Below are positions 9,108 to 19,032 of a stretch of 26,232 nt of DNA, piece by piece. The stretch is from positions 1 through 26,232 of the forward strand of contig JALLPB010000250.1 in assembly GCA_036939975.1 (NCBI GenBank). The letters run 5' to 3'. The DNA comes from Cyclostephanos tholiformis (lineage: Eukaryota > Bacillariophyta > Thalassiosirophyceae > Thalassiosirales > Thalassiosiraceae). The notes under the pieces were generated by a model. That model had not been told where the DNA came from. It made no database searches and saw only the letters and a list, made by a program, of their open reading frames with translations. Position 1 is the stretch's first letter; every line of letters starts with the position of its first letter. Made by a program: the position numbers and the translations under genes.

Positions 9108-12100
9108 ATGACACGCGCATCGACGGGCGCGACGACGGTGGGGGCGATGCTGCGACTTTCGGTAGGACGACATCGACTGTGCCGCAGCATAGTACAACGG
9201 CAACTCCGTCAACTATCGATCCCGTCGTCATCGTCGTCGATTTCGAACGACCGCCGCCACCGTCCGCTCCCCCCCCCCGACATCTCGATCGTCGCCGCTC
9301 GTCATCGATGGCGTCGTCGCCGCCCGGACGCGGCACCGTCATCATCGGCAGCGTCGTCGTTGGGGGTTGGTCTTCCTTTCCACTCGACGTCGTCGTCGTC
9401 GTCGTTGAATGATGCGGTGGTAGGGGACGACGACGACGACGACGAGGAGGAGGAGCATGTCGGAGACGACGGCGTTTGGGAGGGCCACGAGGACGACATA
9501 TTATCCGCGGACGGGAAGGTCGGGGGGGAGGGGAGGCATGGAAGGAGATCGCTCGTACGGCGCCGCCTCGGATCTCTCGAATCGTCCTCGTCGTCAACGC
9601 CGGGCCGTCCGTCGCCGGTAAGATTCGAGGGAGGGGGCGCCGCCGCCGATGCGCCGCCGTACGACCTGCTCGACCTGCTCAAAACCGACATCTTCGCGCT
9701 GTCGTGGGCCGGACCGGACGTGGCAGCGGCGGAATCGAGTACGAATACGAATGCGAATACGACGACGACCGCGTCATGCTTCGATTCCTCTCCCTCGGGG
9801 GGGGGGGGAGTCTCGCGACGGGGGATCCCCCAATCGAATGGCGTCGTTCGTCGTACGAGATTACCGCGCCGACGTCGTCGTCGTCGTCAACGTTCGCTCG
9901 ATCATCGGACCATACGCGACGGCGGGGGATGCCCACCGCGGCGGAGATCGAGTACGACGATATACTCGATAGGACGGATAAGTTGATGGCTTCGATGCTC
10001 CTCGCGGATGGGGGGACGACGGACGTCGTCGACGATACGTCCGTATCGACCCTGCAACTTGCGGACTTTGACGAGGTCATGACGCGCTGGTCGCGTTTAC
10101 ACGCGTTAGTAGTCGCCGACGGGGACGACGAGGACGACGGTCACGGCGGTGGCGATGGGGGAAGGCGGAGGAAGGAACGCGATGGTCGTTGGGGGGGATC
10201 GTCGCTCGCGCGTAATGCGTCCGATCAGTGCATGAGGTTGCTTCGCGCGCTGGAGGACAATCACGATCGTCTGCTTGATATCGGCCTGAAGAGCGCATCG
10301 TCATCGTCATCGTCATCCCACGACGAGGATAACACGACGACGATTCGCCACGCGAGGCTGATGCCGAATGCCGCATCCTACAACCTGGCGTTGCACGCGC
10401 TGGCGAATTCGGAAATTGGGCCGATCGCGGCGCGCGAAGCGCACGCGATCCTGAAGCGTATGCTGGACCGATGTCGGCAATACGAGGACGTCGTCCACTC
10501 ATACGAGGATGGGGGGACGTCGTCGTTAGCGGATATGCCGCCGCTTCCGCCTCCCCCCTTCGAGCCTACCGTGATCACCATGAATTCCGCCATAAATGCC
10601 ATCGCTAGGAGCGGTGCGATCGATGCCGGCCATTTGGCCGAGGACGTAGTTCTCATGATGGAGCGATGGAGGGATGAGTGCGAGGGACAATCGTCCGGGA
10701 CATGCGACGCGGAAGCGGATGCGCTTGATATGCTCGACATCGCACCGTCGTCATGTCGAGTTGAATCGCCATCTCCGTCCCATCCGCCTATGCAATTTAA
10801 CAATTCCGACGGGAGACCATCGCGTTTCTACCGTGGCATACATCCGAACGCGCGGACTCTCGCGTGCATCATCGATGCATGGGCGAACGTCAAGACTTCA
10901 CGACTGACGTCATTCGCCCCCGAGCGCGCCGATGCCATTCTTCGTATGGCCATCAAACGTCGTCGGTCGTACGTAGATCACGTGATGGGAAGATCCCGCG
11001 GCGATGACGCAGAGCTACTCCAAGTCGCTACTATCAATTTGCCGGATAAGCCGGAAGATGAGAGCGCCGCATTTGTCGAAGCCGGACACATCGCCGAGGA
11101 TATTGTCGAAGGAGAATCGCGTGCGGTGTCGATGGCGTCTATGTCGTCGTCGCAAGTCGGGGAAACACCGATCTCAAAACCGATCGAGAGGAGACATCCA
11201 CCCTTGAGACCCAATACTGTGGCTTTTAATTCTTGTCTGCATGCCTGGGCCGCCGGCAACAGAGGACGAGAGGGAGCACTTCGCGCGCAGGAACTTTTGT
11301 TCCTGCTAGAGGCATATTCAGATAGCGGCGAGTTAGATTTGCCAGATGAAGATCAACGTGACGTGGAAGGTGATTACGACGTACAGGATACGGGGTTAAC
11401 ACCGAACGTCCGAACGTATTCGATGGTCATGAGTGCATGGGCGAATGTCGCCAACGTAGAAAGAGGATCCGGAGAAGACGCAGCCTCCCGCTGCGAGGAG
11501 ATCTTGAATAAGATGGAGCGACGAAGCGCCGTAGACTCGTCAGTGCGACCCAACTTGGTTGCTTACGTAACCAGCATCACTGCATGGGCAAGAACGAGGA
11601 ATGTAGCCTATGCTGCATCTCGGGCGGAAAATATCTTAAATCGCATGATTGATTTGTACTATAGCGAGAATGAATCGGATCTGCCCCTATTAGACGGAGA
11701 TTTGGAGAACGCAAGTCACGACGCTCCATTCAACTCGGTCATTACATGCTACGCACGGAGCTCGGACCCACACGCCACAGAACGGGCCCTAGCTGTTCTC
11801 GAAAGGTTAATGGCGTCGCCAATTCGCCCCACAGTAACGACATTTAATGCTGTGTTGGATGTGTGTGCAAAACACGGCGATCCGGTAACTGCTCTTGCAG
11901 TATTCGACAAGATGAAAACGATGAACATACGAGGAGATTCGACATCAGTCGATACAATTCTAAACGCATTCGGGAGGTGCGATAAGGCGGGTTCGGCGGA
12001 ACAAGCGTACGACTTCTTACGTGTAGCCGAGCAATCCGAAATTATTTATTTCAAACCTTCAAGCGTAAGTTATTCTACCGTCATCAACGCGTTCGCCAGG

Positions 12101-12675
12101 GCTTCTGGGAGGGACTACGGTGGTCTCCCTGCGGTGAAAAAGGCCGAAGAAATATACGAAAGTCTGATTTACCAAATGAAGATCGGGGTTATTGATGGAG
12201 CTGCGGATCCATTTGCAAATTCTTGTCTCTTGAATTGCTGCGCTAACGTCTACGGGAGTCGAGCGGAGAAGAAAGAAGCTTTGGTGATAGCTGTAAGTGA
12301 TGTCCATGTGTCTATTTTTATCCATGTACCTTTCACTCATGCTGATTCTGCTTGATCCAGATTAATGCTTTCGAGAACATGAAAAAGAGACCAGATTTAC
12401 ACGGCGAACCAAATCAATACACTTTTGGAACGATGATGAAAGTAAGCGTCCGATTGTCATCAGATGATGCCGAAAGACACAGGCTGATGGAACACTTGTT
12501 TGTCCAAGCATGCAAACGTGGTGCATGTTCAAAGGCAGTTCTAGGACAGTTCCTCCGATATACCCCACCTCACTTAAATACGGATGTCATCCTTACTCTG
12601 GGTGGTACTAAGAGAGAAATCCCCTATTCGTGGTATCGCAACGTTTCTCGACGACAGTGGCCAACACTCGTGTAA
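9108..12675 (+). CDS. Pentatricopeptide repeat (PPR) protein, probably organellar
   Basis: The start at 9108 gives an Arg-rich, acid-free leader (MTRASTGATTVGAMLRLSVG, then RHRLCRSIVQRQLRQLSI), a likely mitochondrial or plastid presequence, then low-complexity Ser/Asp sequence. In a 12-G run at 9797-9808 the open frame shifts by one base. After it the repeats follow: PNAASYNLALHALANSEIG, PTVITMNSAINAIARSGA, PNARTLACIIDAWANVK, PNTVAFNSCLHAWAAGN, PNVRTYSMVMSAWANV, PNLVAYVTSITAWARTRN, APFNSVITCYARSSD, PTVTTFNAVLDVCAKHGD and PSSVSYSTVINAFARASG. An intron (12293-12360, 68 bp, GTAAGT to CCAG, phase 0) joins LVIA to INAFENMKK, and the last exon ends at 12675. PPR arrays bind organellar RNA, so a role in RNA processing, stability or translation is inferred; no DYW-type editing domain is visible. 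A downstream start at 9476 would lose the targeting peptide. Confidence 0.85.
9797..9808. repeat. 12-G homopolymer at a frame break in the PPR gene
   Basis: The upstream frame, open from 9108, and the downstream frame that carries all PPR repeats meet here. One extra G would make the coding sequence continuous. Confidence 0.8.
12293..12360 (+). other. Intron of the PPR gene
   Basis: GTAAGT at 12293, CCAG ending at 12360, 68 bp, phase 0. Removal joins two frames that together give an uninterrupted PPR C-terminus. Confidence 0.85.
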
Positions 12676-12981
12676 TATTGTGATGGAGGAATCTTTTTGC
12701 TGACATGCAAATCAGCTTTATCGAATTCACGGAGGCAACATGAAGTATTTTAAAGTGCCGGCCTTTTTTCGCCGTAATTCCATATTTTGATCAGAACGAC
12801 CCACTCCACCGCTGAGGCTTTGCTGGCCTAGCTAGTGTTAGTATTATTATTGTCACATAGTCTGGCCTTATTTTACGAAAATTGAGATCTGATGCCAAAC
12901 TTTTGGTCTCATCTCTAATCATCATTTAAATGAAAGCAGTTTAAGCAATCGACAGCTTGAGACTTCGGCTGCTCTCATAAT
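12676..12981. other. Convergent 3' intergenic region
   Basis: 306 bp between the stop of the PPR gene and the stop of the phosphoglycerate dehydrogenase gene on the opposite strand. It is AT-rich and contains no reading frame worth noting. It should hold both polyadenylation regions. Confidence 0.5.
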
Positions 12982-14489
12982 TTACACGAAGTAATCACCG
13001 CCCAAATTCTTGGCATACCCCGTCCCCGGGACGCCATATATCACCCGGCTACTCAACACGCCATCCAGCATCGTGATCTTCTCTTGCACCTCCTTGAAAT
13101 CAACAATGCTGTTGTGTCCCGAAATATCCACATCGAGGACGTTATATGCGACGTCGCCACGACTCTGGTTAATCTGCTGCAAAATGTTCAACTTCGACGC
13201 GGCGAATTGCTCGGCCATGTGCGCCAACATTCCCGGCACGTTCTTGGTAACGACGGTGAAACGTATCGAGTGCTCCGGGGCGTCGGGCAGCGACGTGCTT
13301 GGGAAGTTCACCGAGTTGCGCACGCGTCCGGTCTCGAGGTAATCGCGTATGGTTTCGGCGGCCATGGCCGCGGCGGCGTCCTCGGCCTCTTCCGTTGAGG
13401 CGCCGAGGTGGGGCAGGATGACGGCGTTGGGATGGGACCAGAGGAGATCGTCGGGGAAGTCGGAGACGTACCTACGATTTCGAGACGAAAAATATGACGA
13501 ACATTATACAGTCGTTTGGGGGGGAAAGAAGATTTGTCGAGGCATATTCACGACGATCCTCACCTTCCATCGTTGCTATCCAAATGTTCCTTCAACGCCT
13601 CGCTGTCCACCAGTTCCCCCCTAGCGAAGTTGAGCAACACCGCACCCGGCTTGAAATTGCTCACGACCTCCTTCCCGATGATGCCGTGCGTTCCTCCCTC
13701 CCCCTTAATGTACGGGATGTTGATCGAGATGTAATCCGCATTCCTGACCGCGTTCGCGATGCTGTCCGACAAGTCGATAGTACGGGGCAATTTCAGGGCA
13801 TTCTCGATGCTAAGGCTCGGATCGTATCCAACCACTTTCATACCCAGATGCTCCGCGTCCCGTGCCGTCGCCGCGCCGATGTGCCCGAGTCCGATGACGG
13901 CGAGCGTCTTCCCCTTGATCTCCCTCCCGCCGAACATGGCCTTGTCCTTCTCGACCCTCTCCTTGGCAAGTCCCTGCTCCCCGAGGGACTTCATGTGATT
14001 GACCCCCCCGACGATGCGCCTGCTCCCGAGGAGCATGCCGGCTATGACGAGCTCCTTCACCGCGTTGGCGTTCGCGCCCGGCGTGTTGAAGACGGGTATG
14101 CCCAGTTCGGTCATCCTCGCGACCGGGACGTTGTTCGTGCCGGCGCCGCATCGCGCGATGGCCCTGACGGTATGCGGTACCTCCTCCTCGCTCAGCTTGT
14201 GCGAACGGAGCAGTATCGCGTGGGCGTTCGCGGCCGTATCCCCCGCGCGTATCTCGTACTTCGCCTCGGGGAATTTCTGCAGGCCGAGGGGAGAGATCTT
14301 GTTGAAGGTCTTGATTTGGAATTTTCCGGGACGGTAGGTGGAGATGTCGCCGTAGGTCTTCCACGTGCCGCGACCGTGCTCGACGGAAACGTCGGCGAGG
14401 TGTACGGGGGCGGTGACCGAGATTTGCCGCCGAGTCTCGTTGGAGAGGGCGGCGGTTAGCGCCCTTTGGCGGAATGTGGACGGGATCAT
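12982..14489 (-). CDS. serA: D-3-phosphoglycerate dehydrogenase with ACT domain
   Basis: This enzyme oxidises 3-phosphoglycerate to 3-phosphohydroxypyruvate with NAD, the first step of phosphorylated serine synthesis. Exon 1 is 14489-13564 and exon 2 is 13471-12982, with an intron at 13472-13563 (GTGAGG to GTAG). Together they give 471 aa. The leader MIPSTFRQRALTAALSNETR is Arg-rich without acids, typical of a mitochondrial presequence. The Rossmann motif VIGLGHIG lies near 196, the substrate Arg in NFARGELVD at 290 and the catalytic His in LPHLGASTEEAED at 330. The ACT domain (SIRFTVVTKNVPGMLAHM) fills about 379-471 and could sense serine. The short YVSDFPDDLL segment before the His replaces the longer DVFxxEP segment of E. 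coli SerA and resembles the compact bacterial-type enzymes. The intron splits Arg309. Confidence 0.95.
13472..13563 (-). other. Intron of the phosphoglycerate dehydrogenase gene
   Basis: 92 bp on the minus strand, donor GTGAGG after GGAAG, acceptor CGTAG. Splicing restores an AGG Arg codon and an uninterrupted dehydrogenase domain. Confidence 0.9.
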
Positions 14490-14853
14490 GATATCGGCAA
14501 CGATGTGTGATGCTGGGATAAGAAATGAAAGCTATTGTACGACCCGCCACAATGAATCAGTGGTGGCAGCCAAAGTCGAATCAAAAAATAATATTCAATA
14601 TTTTATTCGTTGAGAGTTTTTGAGAGCGGTGTGGGGCTGTGTGGTGGGTCATTGGCTGTGGTTTGAAAAGAATTCCCATCTACACATCACGTGAAAGGCA
14701 AGAACGTGCAGGATCCTCGACGACGAGTTGACATTTTTATTTTGGGAGGTCTGTCCTGCGTCTTCTCCGGATTGGCTCCCCCCTTTTTATTGCCCCTCTT
14801 CCTCAGAAGTCGAACAAAAAAGCATCGGTAAGTATCGTATGGTATTGTGGTAG
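14490..14853. promoter_or_regulatory. Shared divergent promoter region
   Basis: 364 bp between the start of phosphoglycerate dehydrogenase (-) and the start of the EXD2-like gene (+). Both promoters must lie here. It includes AT-rich tracts (14580-14605) and pyrimidine-rich leader sequence before 14854. No specific binding site can be named. Confidence 0.5.
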
Positions 14854-16224
14854 ATGTTCACCTCGGTCCACTCCTGTCTGCTTCCTGCTTCATCTGTGTC
14901 AACTGAGGGGGTGCATTACCGAATGAGCTCATTCGTTTCCCCCAACGGGAACAACCGAACCGCAACCGCGATGGCAGTTGCAACCCTCGCCGCGGCTGCA
15001 GCATCGGTCTGCATTCTTCATTCTACTCGCCGCCAACAAAAAGTGGGTGCGGATGAGACGGTTGACCTCGTAGACTGTCGGAATGGCTTCGCCGACGCAG
15101 GTGACGACCGCGAACGAAGCGTCGGAAACGACCATCGCGAAAATCTAGGCATAGCCGAGGCGGATCTGCCGGGGCATGTGCGGCGCGAGATTCATAAGGA
15201 GCGAAAGAGGATGTCGAAGATGGATATGATATCGTTGAAAACGCCCATGTATGATAACGTTTACATGCTAGACGTCGATAGAGAGCCGATGTGCACCATA
15301 TCCATGAAGAAGGCGAGGTGGTACATAAGGAAGAATATCGCCGAGTGGTCGTCGTTGAAGAACAGCACCAATTGTACGGCTGCGAAAAAAACGGACTCGA
15401 AAATTGGAGATGAGCAAGACGCGAAGTGCATTCGATTGCTATTCGAGCACAACGGATCATCGAAAGATCCAAGCAGGAGCGAGGAGGGTATACTATCGTC
15501 GGAGGCACTCTACCTGCGCAGTGCCAAACGAAACGTATGCGTCGCCTGCGGAAGGGGTGGGCATATCATACGCCATTACATCGTGCCTTATTCGTACCGC
15601 TCGTTGATGCCGCCGGAGTACAAGTCTCACATGTCGCACGATATCGTTATACTCTGTCCCGATTGTCATTTGGATTGCGAACGACATTCCAAGAGACGGA
15701 TGAAGAGAATGGAGGACGAGCTGCGAGAGAAGGACATAATGTCGACCGGGGCTATCTCACGAAATGATCCAGTCGTTGATCATCCTTACCTTGGTCACGT
15801 CCGAAGCTGTGCCATTGCGTTGATTAAATGGAAGGATGACATGCCAAATGATCGGGTAGAACTTTATGAGAAGGTAGTGCGAGATTACCTGATCAGCGCG
15901 TGTCGGAATGATGATGAGAGGACGACATTGCCGAAAGGAAAAGAAATGACAGAATTGACTAAGTCGCAATTAGAAAAGGCATGCAACGTCAACCATCGTG
16001 TCAAGAATCCAAACTATGTTTCAGGATCGGAGATCGTGGTGCGTTCATTGAAGGGAGATGCGAGACTGCTGGGTCAGTTTATCGTTGATTGGAGGAAGCA
16101 CTTCGTGGACACTGTAAATCCGCGTCACATGCCGACCGGGTGGAGGGTCGATAATCCAGTCGTTTGCGGATCAAAGTTCGTGACTCTCGATCGAGGTATA
16201 GATGGGCCGCCGTTGAGGTCATGA
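14854..16224 (+). CDS. Membrane-anchored EXD2 C-terminal (HNH-like) domain protein
   Basis: 456 aa, no intron. MSSFVSPNG at residue 24 (14923) is an alternative start. A hydrophobic segment at about 37-56 (TAMAVATLAAAAASVCILHS) followed by Arg looks like a signal anchor. The body matches the region that follows the exonuclease domain in animal EXD2: PMYDNVYMLDVDREPMCTIS, KKARWYIRKN, IRLLFEHNG, NVCVACGRGGHIIRHYIVPY, HDIVILCPDCH, and VRSCAIALI. The Cys pairs near 229/232 and 268/271 plus His272 form an HNH-type zinc site. No DEDD exonuclease domain precedes it. Animal EXD2 is a nuclease with an N-terminal membrane anchor at mitochondria, so a membrane-tethered nuclease or nucleic-acid-binding role is inferred. 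Activity cannot be judged from sequence alone. Confidence 0.75.
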   Translation: MFTSVHSCLLPASSVSTEGVHYRMSSFVSPNGNNRTATAMAVATLAAAAASVCILHSTRRQQKVGADETVDLVDCRNGFADAGDDRERSVGNDHRENLGIAEADLPGHVRREIHKERKRMSKMDMISLKTPMYDNVYMLDVDREPMCTISMKKARWYIRKNIAEWSSLKNSTNCTAAKKTDSKIGDEQDAKCIRLLFEHNGSSKDPSRSEEGILSSEALYLRSAKRNVCVACGRGGHIIRHYIVPYSYRSLMPPEYKSHMSHDIVILCPDCHLDCERHSKRRMKRMEDELREKDIMSTGAISRNDPVVDHPYLGHVRSCAIALIKWKDDMPNDRVELYEKVVRDYLISACRNDDERTTLPKGKEMTELTKSQLEKACNVNHRVKNPNYVSGSEIVVRSLKGDARLLGQFIVDWRKHFVDTVNPRHMPTGWRVDNPVVCGSKFVTLDRGIDGPPLRS

Positions 16225-16632
16225 TAGACGTAAATATATCAAACATCCCAACAGAATAAAATATGTTACTTGTCGCCAGAAAGAAGAGTACAACGTGTAC
16301 ATATTCAGCACCTGAACGCGTTGCAACTTAATTTTACAGGATACTTTATAGCGATTCGACCATATTACTGTGTCTTCACAACGCTAACGGGCGCTAGGCG
16401 TTAATTTCCTTTTCTTAATGAATTGCAACTATGTGCAATGCGTCACCATTCTGAATCATTTTCTCAGCCGGTGCTGGAGTAAACCAATCGTCAATCCAGA
16501 CTTGGCATAAATGATGGATCTGATTTTTTATTTATTTCGAGAGCGATGAAGTGTAGGTCGTGGGAAGGAGAAAATAATGGTAGCGAGGGTTGCTGATTGG
16601 CAACAAACACCCCAAAACAACGTGTATCGTCT
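16225..16632. other. Convergent 3' intergenic region
   Basis: 408 bp between the stops of the EXD2-like gene (+) and the plastid protein gene (-). AT-rich, with AATAAA-like words around 16255-16260, just after the EXD2-like stop. Nothing else was recognised. Confidence 0.45.
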
Positions 16633-17331
16633 TTACTTCGGGTTCGATGCGGCCTTGGCCTTCTCAATCGCTTCCGCGAGCGCGGCGGATGCCTTCGACG
16701 AGAGTTGGTATTCCTCGTTCAATTCACCGGCCTTGACGACCGCCTTCTCGACCAGATCCCCCACTACCCCGAGCGCGGTCATGCCCACGCCCACCAGGTC
16801 GTACTCGTCATTGATCTCCTTAATCTTAGCGTTCGTGCTCGACAGCGCGCTTTCGATTTTCTCGACCGTTTCCGGATCGACCGATTCGCTCTTCTTGACC
16901 TTATCGAGCGCAACCTCGAGCTGACCCTTGGCCTTATCGAGGAGCTCGTACTTGGAATCTAGCTTCGAGAGGTAATTGAAGATCTCGATGGAAGTTTTCG
17001 ACACCGCCGATAGGATCTCGCCCACCTCGGCGTCGGTCTTCGAGGCGTAGTTGGCAGCGGCGGCGCCGATCGCGCCGAGGACGGGACCGCCGAGGGCGAA
17101 TCCAACGACCCCTCCCAATAGGCCGGCGGTGAACTCGACCGTCTCCTCGTTGATGGCAACGATGGCCGAGGTCTTGGGAGCAGGCGGGGCCATGGCGGGG
17201 GGGGCGGGGGGGGCCTCCGTGTCGGACATGTACAACGTCGCGCGACGGACGGAACCATGCGGCGTCGGGACGAAGGCCGAGGCGGAGCCAACGACGAAGG
17301 CGGAGACGAGGAGCTTTCCGTATTTCACCAT
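16633..17331 (-). CDS. Plastid-targeted glycine-zipper membrane protein of unknown function
   Basis: The best start is the ATG at 17331 (232 aa), because it places a signal peptide directly at the N-terminus: MVKYGKLLVSAFVVGSASAF, then VPTP. The SASAF-V junction is the plastid-entry motif of diatoms. An ATG ten codons upstream would put charged residues before it. After a Pro/Ala linker (PPAPPAMAPPAPK) comes a Gly/Ala-rich hydrophobic segment (LLGGVVGFALGGPVLGAIGA) typical of a glycine-zipper membrane helix. The C-terminal 150 residues are Lys/Glu-rich and probably helical or coiled (for example KAKGQLEVALDKVKK, KIESALSSTNAKIKEI). A thylakoid or plastid envelope location is inferred. I do not recognise the family. 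It is divergent from the PsbQ/Psb31-like gene. Confidence 0.8.
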   Translation of the reverse strand: MVKYGKLLVSAFVVGSASAFVPTPHGSVRRATLYMSDTEAPPAPPAMAPPAPKTSAIVAINEETVEFTAGLLGGVVGFALGGPVLGAIGAAAANYASKTDAEVGEILSAVSKTSIEIFNYLSKLDSKYELLDKAKGQLEVALDKVKKSESVDPETVEKIESALSSTNAKIKEINDEYDLVGVGMTALGVVGDLVEKAVVKAGELNEEYQLSSKASAALAEAIEKAKAASNPK

Positions 17332-17903
17332 GGTTGAGTTGGGCTCTGTTTGGGGGTGCAACGAATGCTGACGATGGTTAGTTCCCGTTTTTTCCTAGGC
17401 TTGGGTCGTTGGTGACGTGTGCATACCGAGCCACGCACGTTGCGAAAAATTCGATAGGGGTGAATGATATCGAGAATGATCGGAGGAAGGATCTTTCCCG
17501 AGAATTCGGATCTTCGAAAAGGATTCAAAATTCCTCTCCGATCTTCGTTCCCTTATTTACTTCAACTCAGGTCCCGCCATGTTATTTCTGCCATCTGCAT
17601 GCTCGCGCCACTCTCTATCTACGGTACTACCGAACTTAAATCAATTGACGCCTTAGCTAACTAAGGGTTAACTAAGGGTTAGCTAAGGGTTAGCTAAGGG
17701 CTAACTAAGGGCTAACTAAGNAATTTATTTTTCCTTCCCGCTAAAAAAGCCGCATATGACCGCTGGGAGGTGGTGACAAGCGGAAGTTCTTTTCTCGTAC
17801 GTGGCCGACGTCATAGTGACGTAAAGACGTACAGCGCGCCATCCAACATCGAGCCAACACCTCAGCTCGCTCAGACGAAGAAGAGACGAGTTCAAAACCG
17901 ATC
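17332..17903. promoter_or_regulatory. Divergent promoter region of two plastid-protein genes
   Basis: 572 bp between two start codons facing away from each other. It contains the 11-bp tandem repeat at 17656-17720 and an undetermined base at 17721. Shared light or circadian control of both plastid genes is possible but is inference only. Confidence 0.45.
17656..17720 (+). repeat. 11-bp tandem repeat, six copies, ending at an undetermined base
   Basis: Units are GCTAACTAAGG, GTTAACTAAGG, GTTAGCTAAGG (twice), GCTAACTAAGG and a last unit cut to ten bases, immediately followed by n at 17721. The units differ only at positions 2 and 5. The abrupt end at an n suggests that the array is longer in the genome or that two contigs were joined here. 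Confidence 0.9.
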
Positions 17904-19032
17904 ATGACGATGACGAGGACTACTAGAAGTCGTATGTTCCTCGCCCTGGCGACGATGGCGCTATCCTCCCGCCGCGTCTCGGCCTTCACCTCGTACCACT
18001 CCTCCTCCTTGTCGTCGTTGTCATCGTTGTCCGCCGTCGACGAAGGCGTTAACGTCGGCGATTCCTCCCCGTCGTCGTCGTCCTCCTCCTCCCACTCGTC
18101 GCGATCGCGAGAAAGGCGACGACGCGAAGTCCTCTCCTCCATTTCGAATGTCTCGTTTCTTTTGGGGGGGGTCGCACTCCCACCGTCGTTCCCGGCGAAT
18201 GCGGGATTGCTAGACGAATACGGCGCCGATCCCATTGTCGACAAGGTGCCAATGAAAAAGGTCAAGGAGCTTGCCAAGGACAAGGGAAAGCCGGAATCGA
18301 ACGTCGAGCCGAATTTGAGGTCCAATTACTACTATCCCACCAACAAGGGTACGTTATCACCCTAGTTATTTTTTTTGTCGACCTTCCAGTTGATTTTGTT
18401 TTTTCCCCATCGTTTGCACCCATTCGTACACAAAATACATAACATCGTTTGGTCCCATCACTCATCTCTCTCCCCCTTCGACACTGATTTTTTTTCGATT
18501 TCCACACAAACCACCATATCCCCCCTACTACGCCGTCGTTTCAGTGCGATACCTCCCCCGCATCAAGAAATGCTCCGATGCCATACCGCTCGTAGCCGTA
18601 TCGATCGGGAACGAGGATTGGGATGCCGTACGAGACTTCGCGAACGTCGTGGCCGACGACACCATACTGCCCATGAAGTTGTACGTTAGTTCCCTCACCG
18701 GTGGTGGCACGAATGTCAAGGTGGGATTTGCCAAGGATATGATGGCCGATGCCAAAATGTTCGAGAAGGGTAAGGCCGATCTCGTCAAGGGCGTCGAGAA
18801 GAAAGATGTCGCGAAATGCTCCACCGCCCTCGAGAATATGGCCGAGGCGATGCTAGCCTACAGGACTAGCGGGAGGCTCTTGGGTCCCGACGGTGGTGGG
18901 GACATACCCAGCGTGGACGAGATACGTAGGAGTACGAAGCGTTTTCGAGGGGAGGCATTCGAGGCGAAGGTGAAGGAGAGGGATGCCAGGTTGAAGGCCG
19001 CCATGATGGAGGAGGTGGGTACCGAAAAGTAG
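17904..19032 (+). CDS. Thylakoid-lumen protein, PsbQ/Psb31-like candidate
   Basis: Exon 1 is 17904-18348 and exon 2 is 18545-19032, giving 310 aa. The intron (18349-18544, GTACGT to TTTCAG) splits a Val codon (NK-V-RYLP). The N-terminus has two targeting parts. The first is a signal peptide ending RRVSAF-TSYH, a diatom plastid-entry motif. The second is a twin-arginine-type thylakoid signal, RRREVLSS, then LLGGVALPPSFPANA with an ANA cleavage site before GLLDEYGADP. The mature part is mainly helical (VRYLPRIKKCSDAIPLVAVS, DWDAVRDFANVVADDTILPM, a KGVEKKDVAKCSTAL helix, AEAMLAYRTSGRLLG), as in four-helix bundles of the PsbQ group. Extrinsic photosystem II proteins of diatoms (PsbQ', Psb31) have this design, and I infer a similar role at the oxygen-evolving side. 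Which member it is cannot be decided here. Confidence 0.75.
18349..18544 (+). other. Intron of the thylakoid-lumen protein gene
   Basis: 196 bp, GTACGT donor, T-rich body, TTTCAG acceptor, phase 1. Both flanking frames join without a stop. Confidence 0.85.

Noticed and set aside
9476..9796. Start of the PPR protein at 9476 in the downstream frame
   Set aside because: That segment is a shadow of the Ser/Asp-rich N-terminus read in the other frame. The frame beginning at 9108 has a credible targeting peptide and meets the repeat frame in the 12-G run.
12352..12675. Separate small gene downstream of the PPR gene
   Set aside because: It joins the PPR frame in phase through a clean GT-AG intron and continues the repeat domain.
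13810..14550. Arg-rich 246-aa frame overlapping phosphoglycerate dehydrogenase
   Set aside because: It is an out-of-frame shadow of the dehydrogenase exon, low complexity and without any family pattern.
17656..17720. Telomere-like or CRISPR-like array
   Set aside because: Units are 11 bp, contiguous and without spacers, so not CRISPR. The GGGTTAG resemblance to telomere repeat is partial and the array is internal with genes on both sides.
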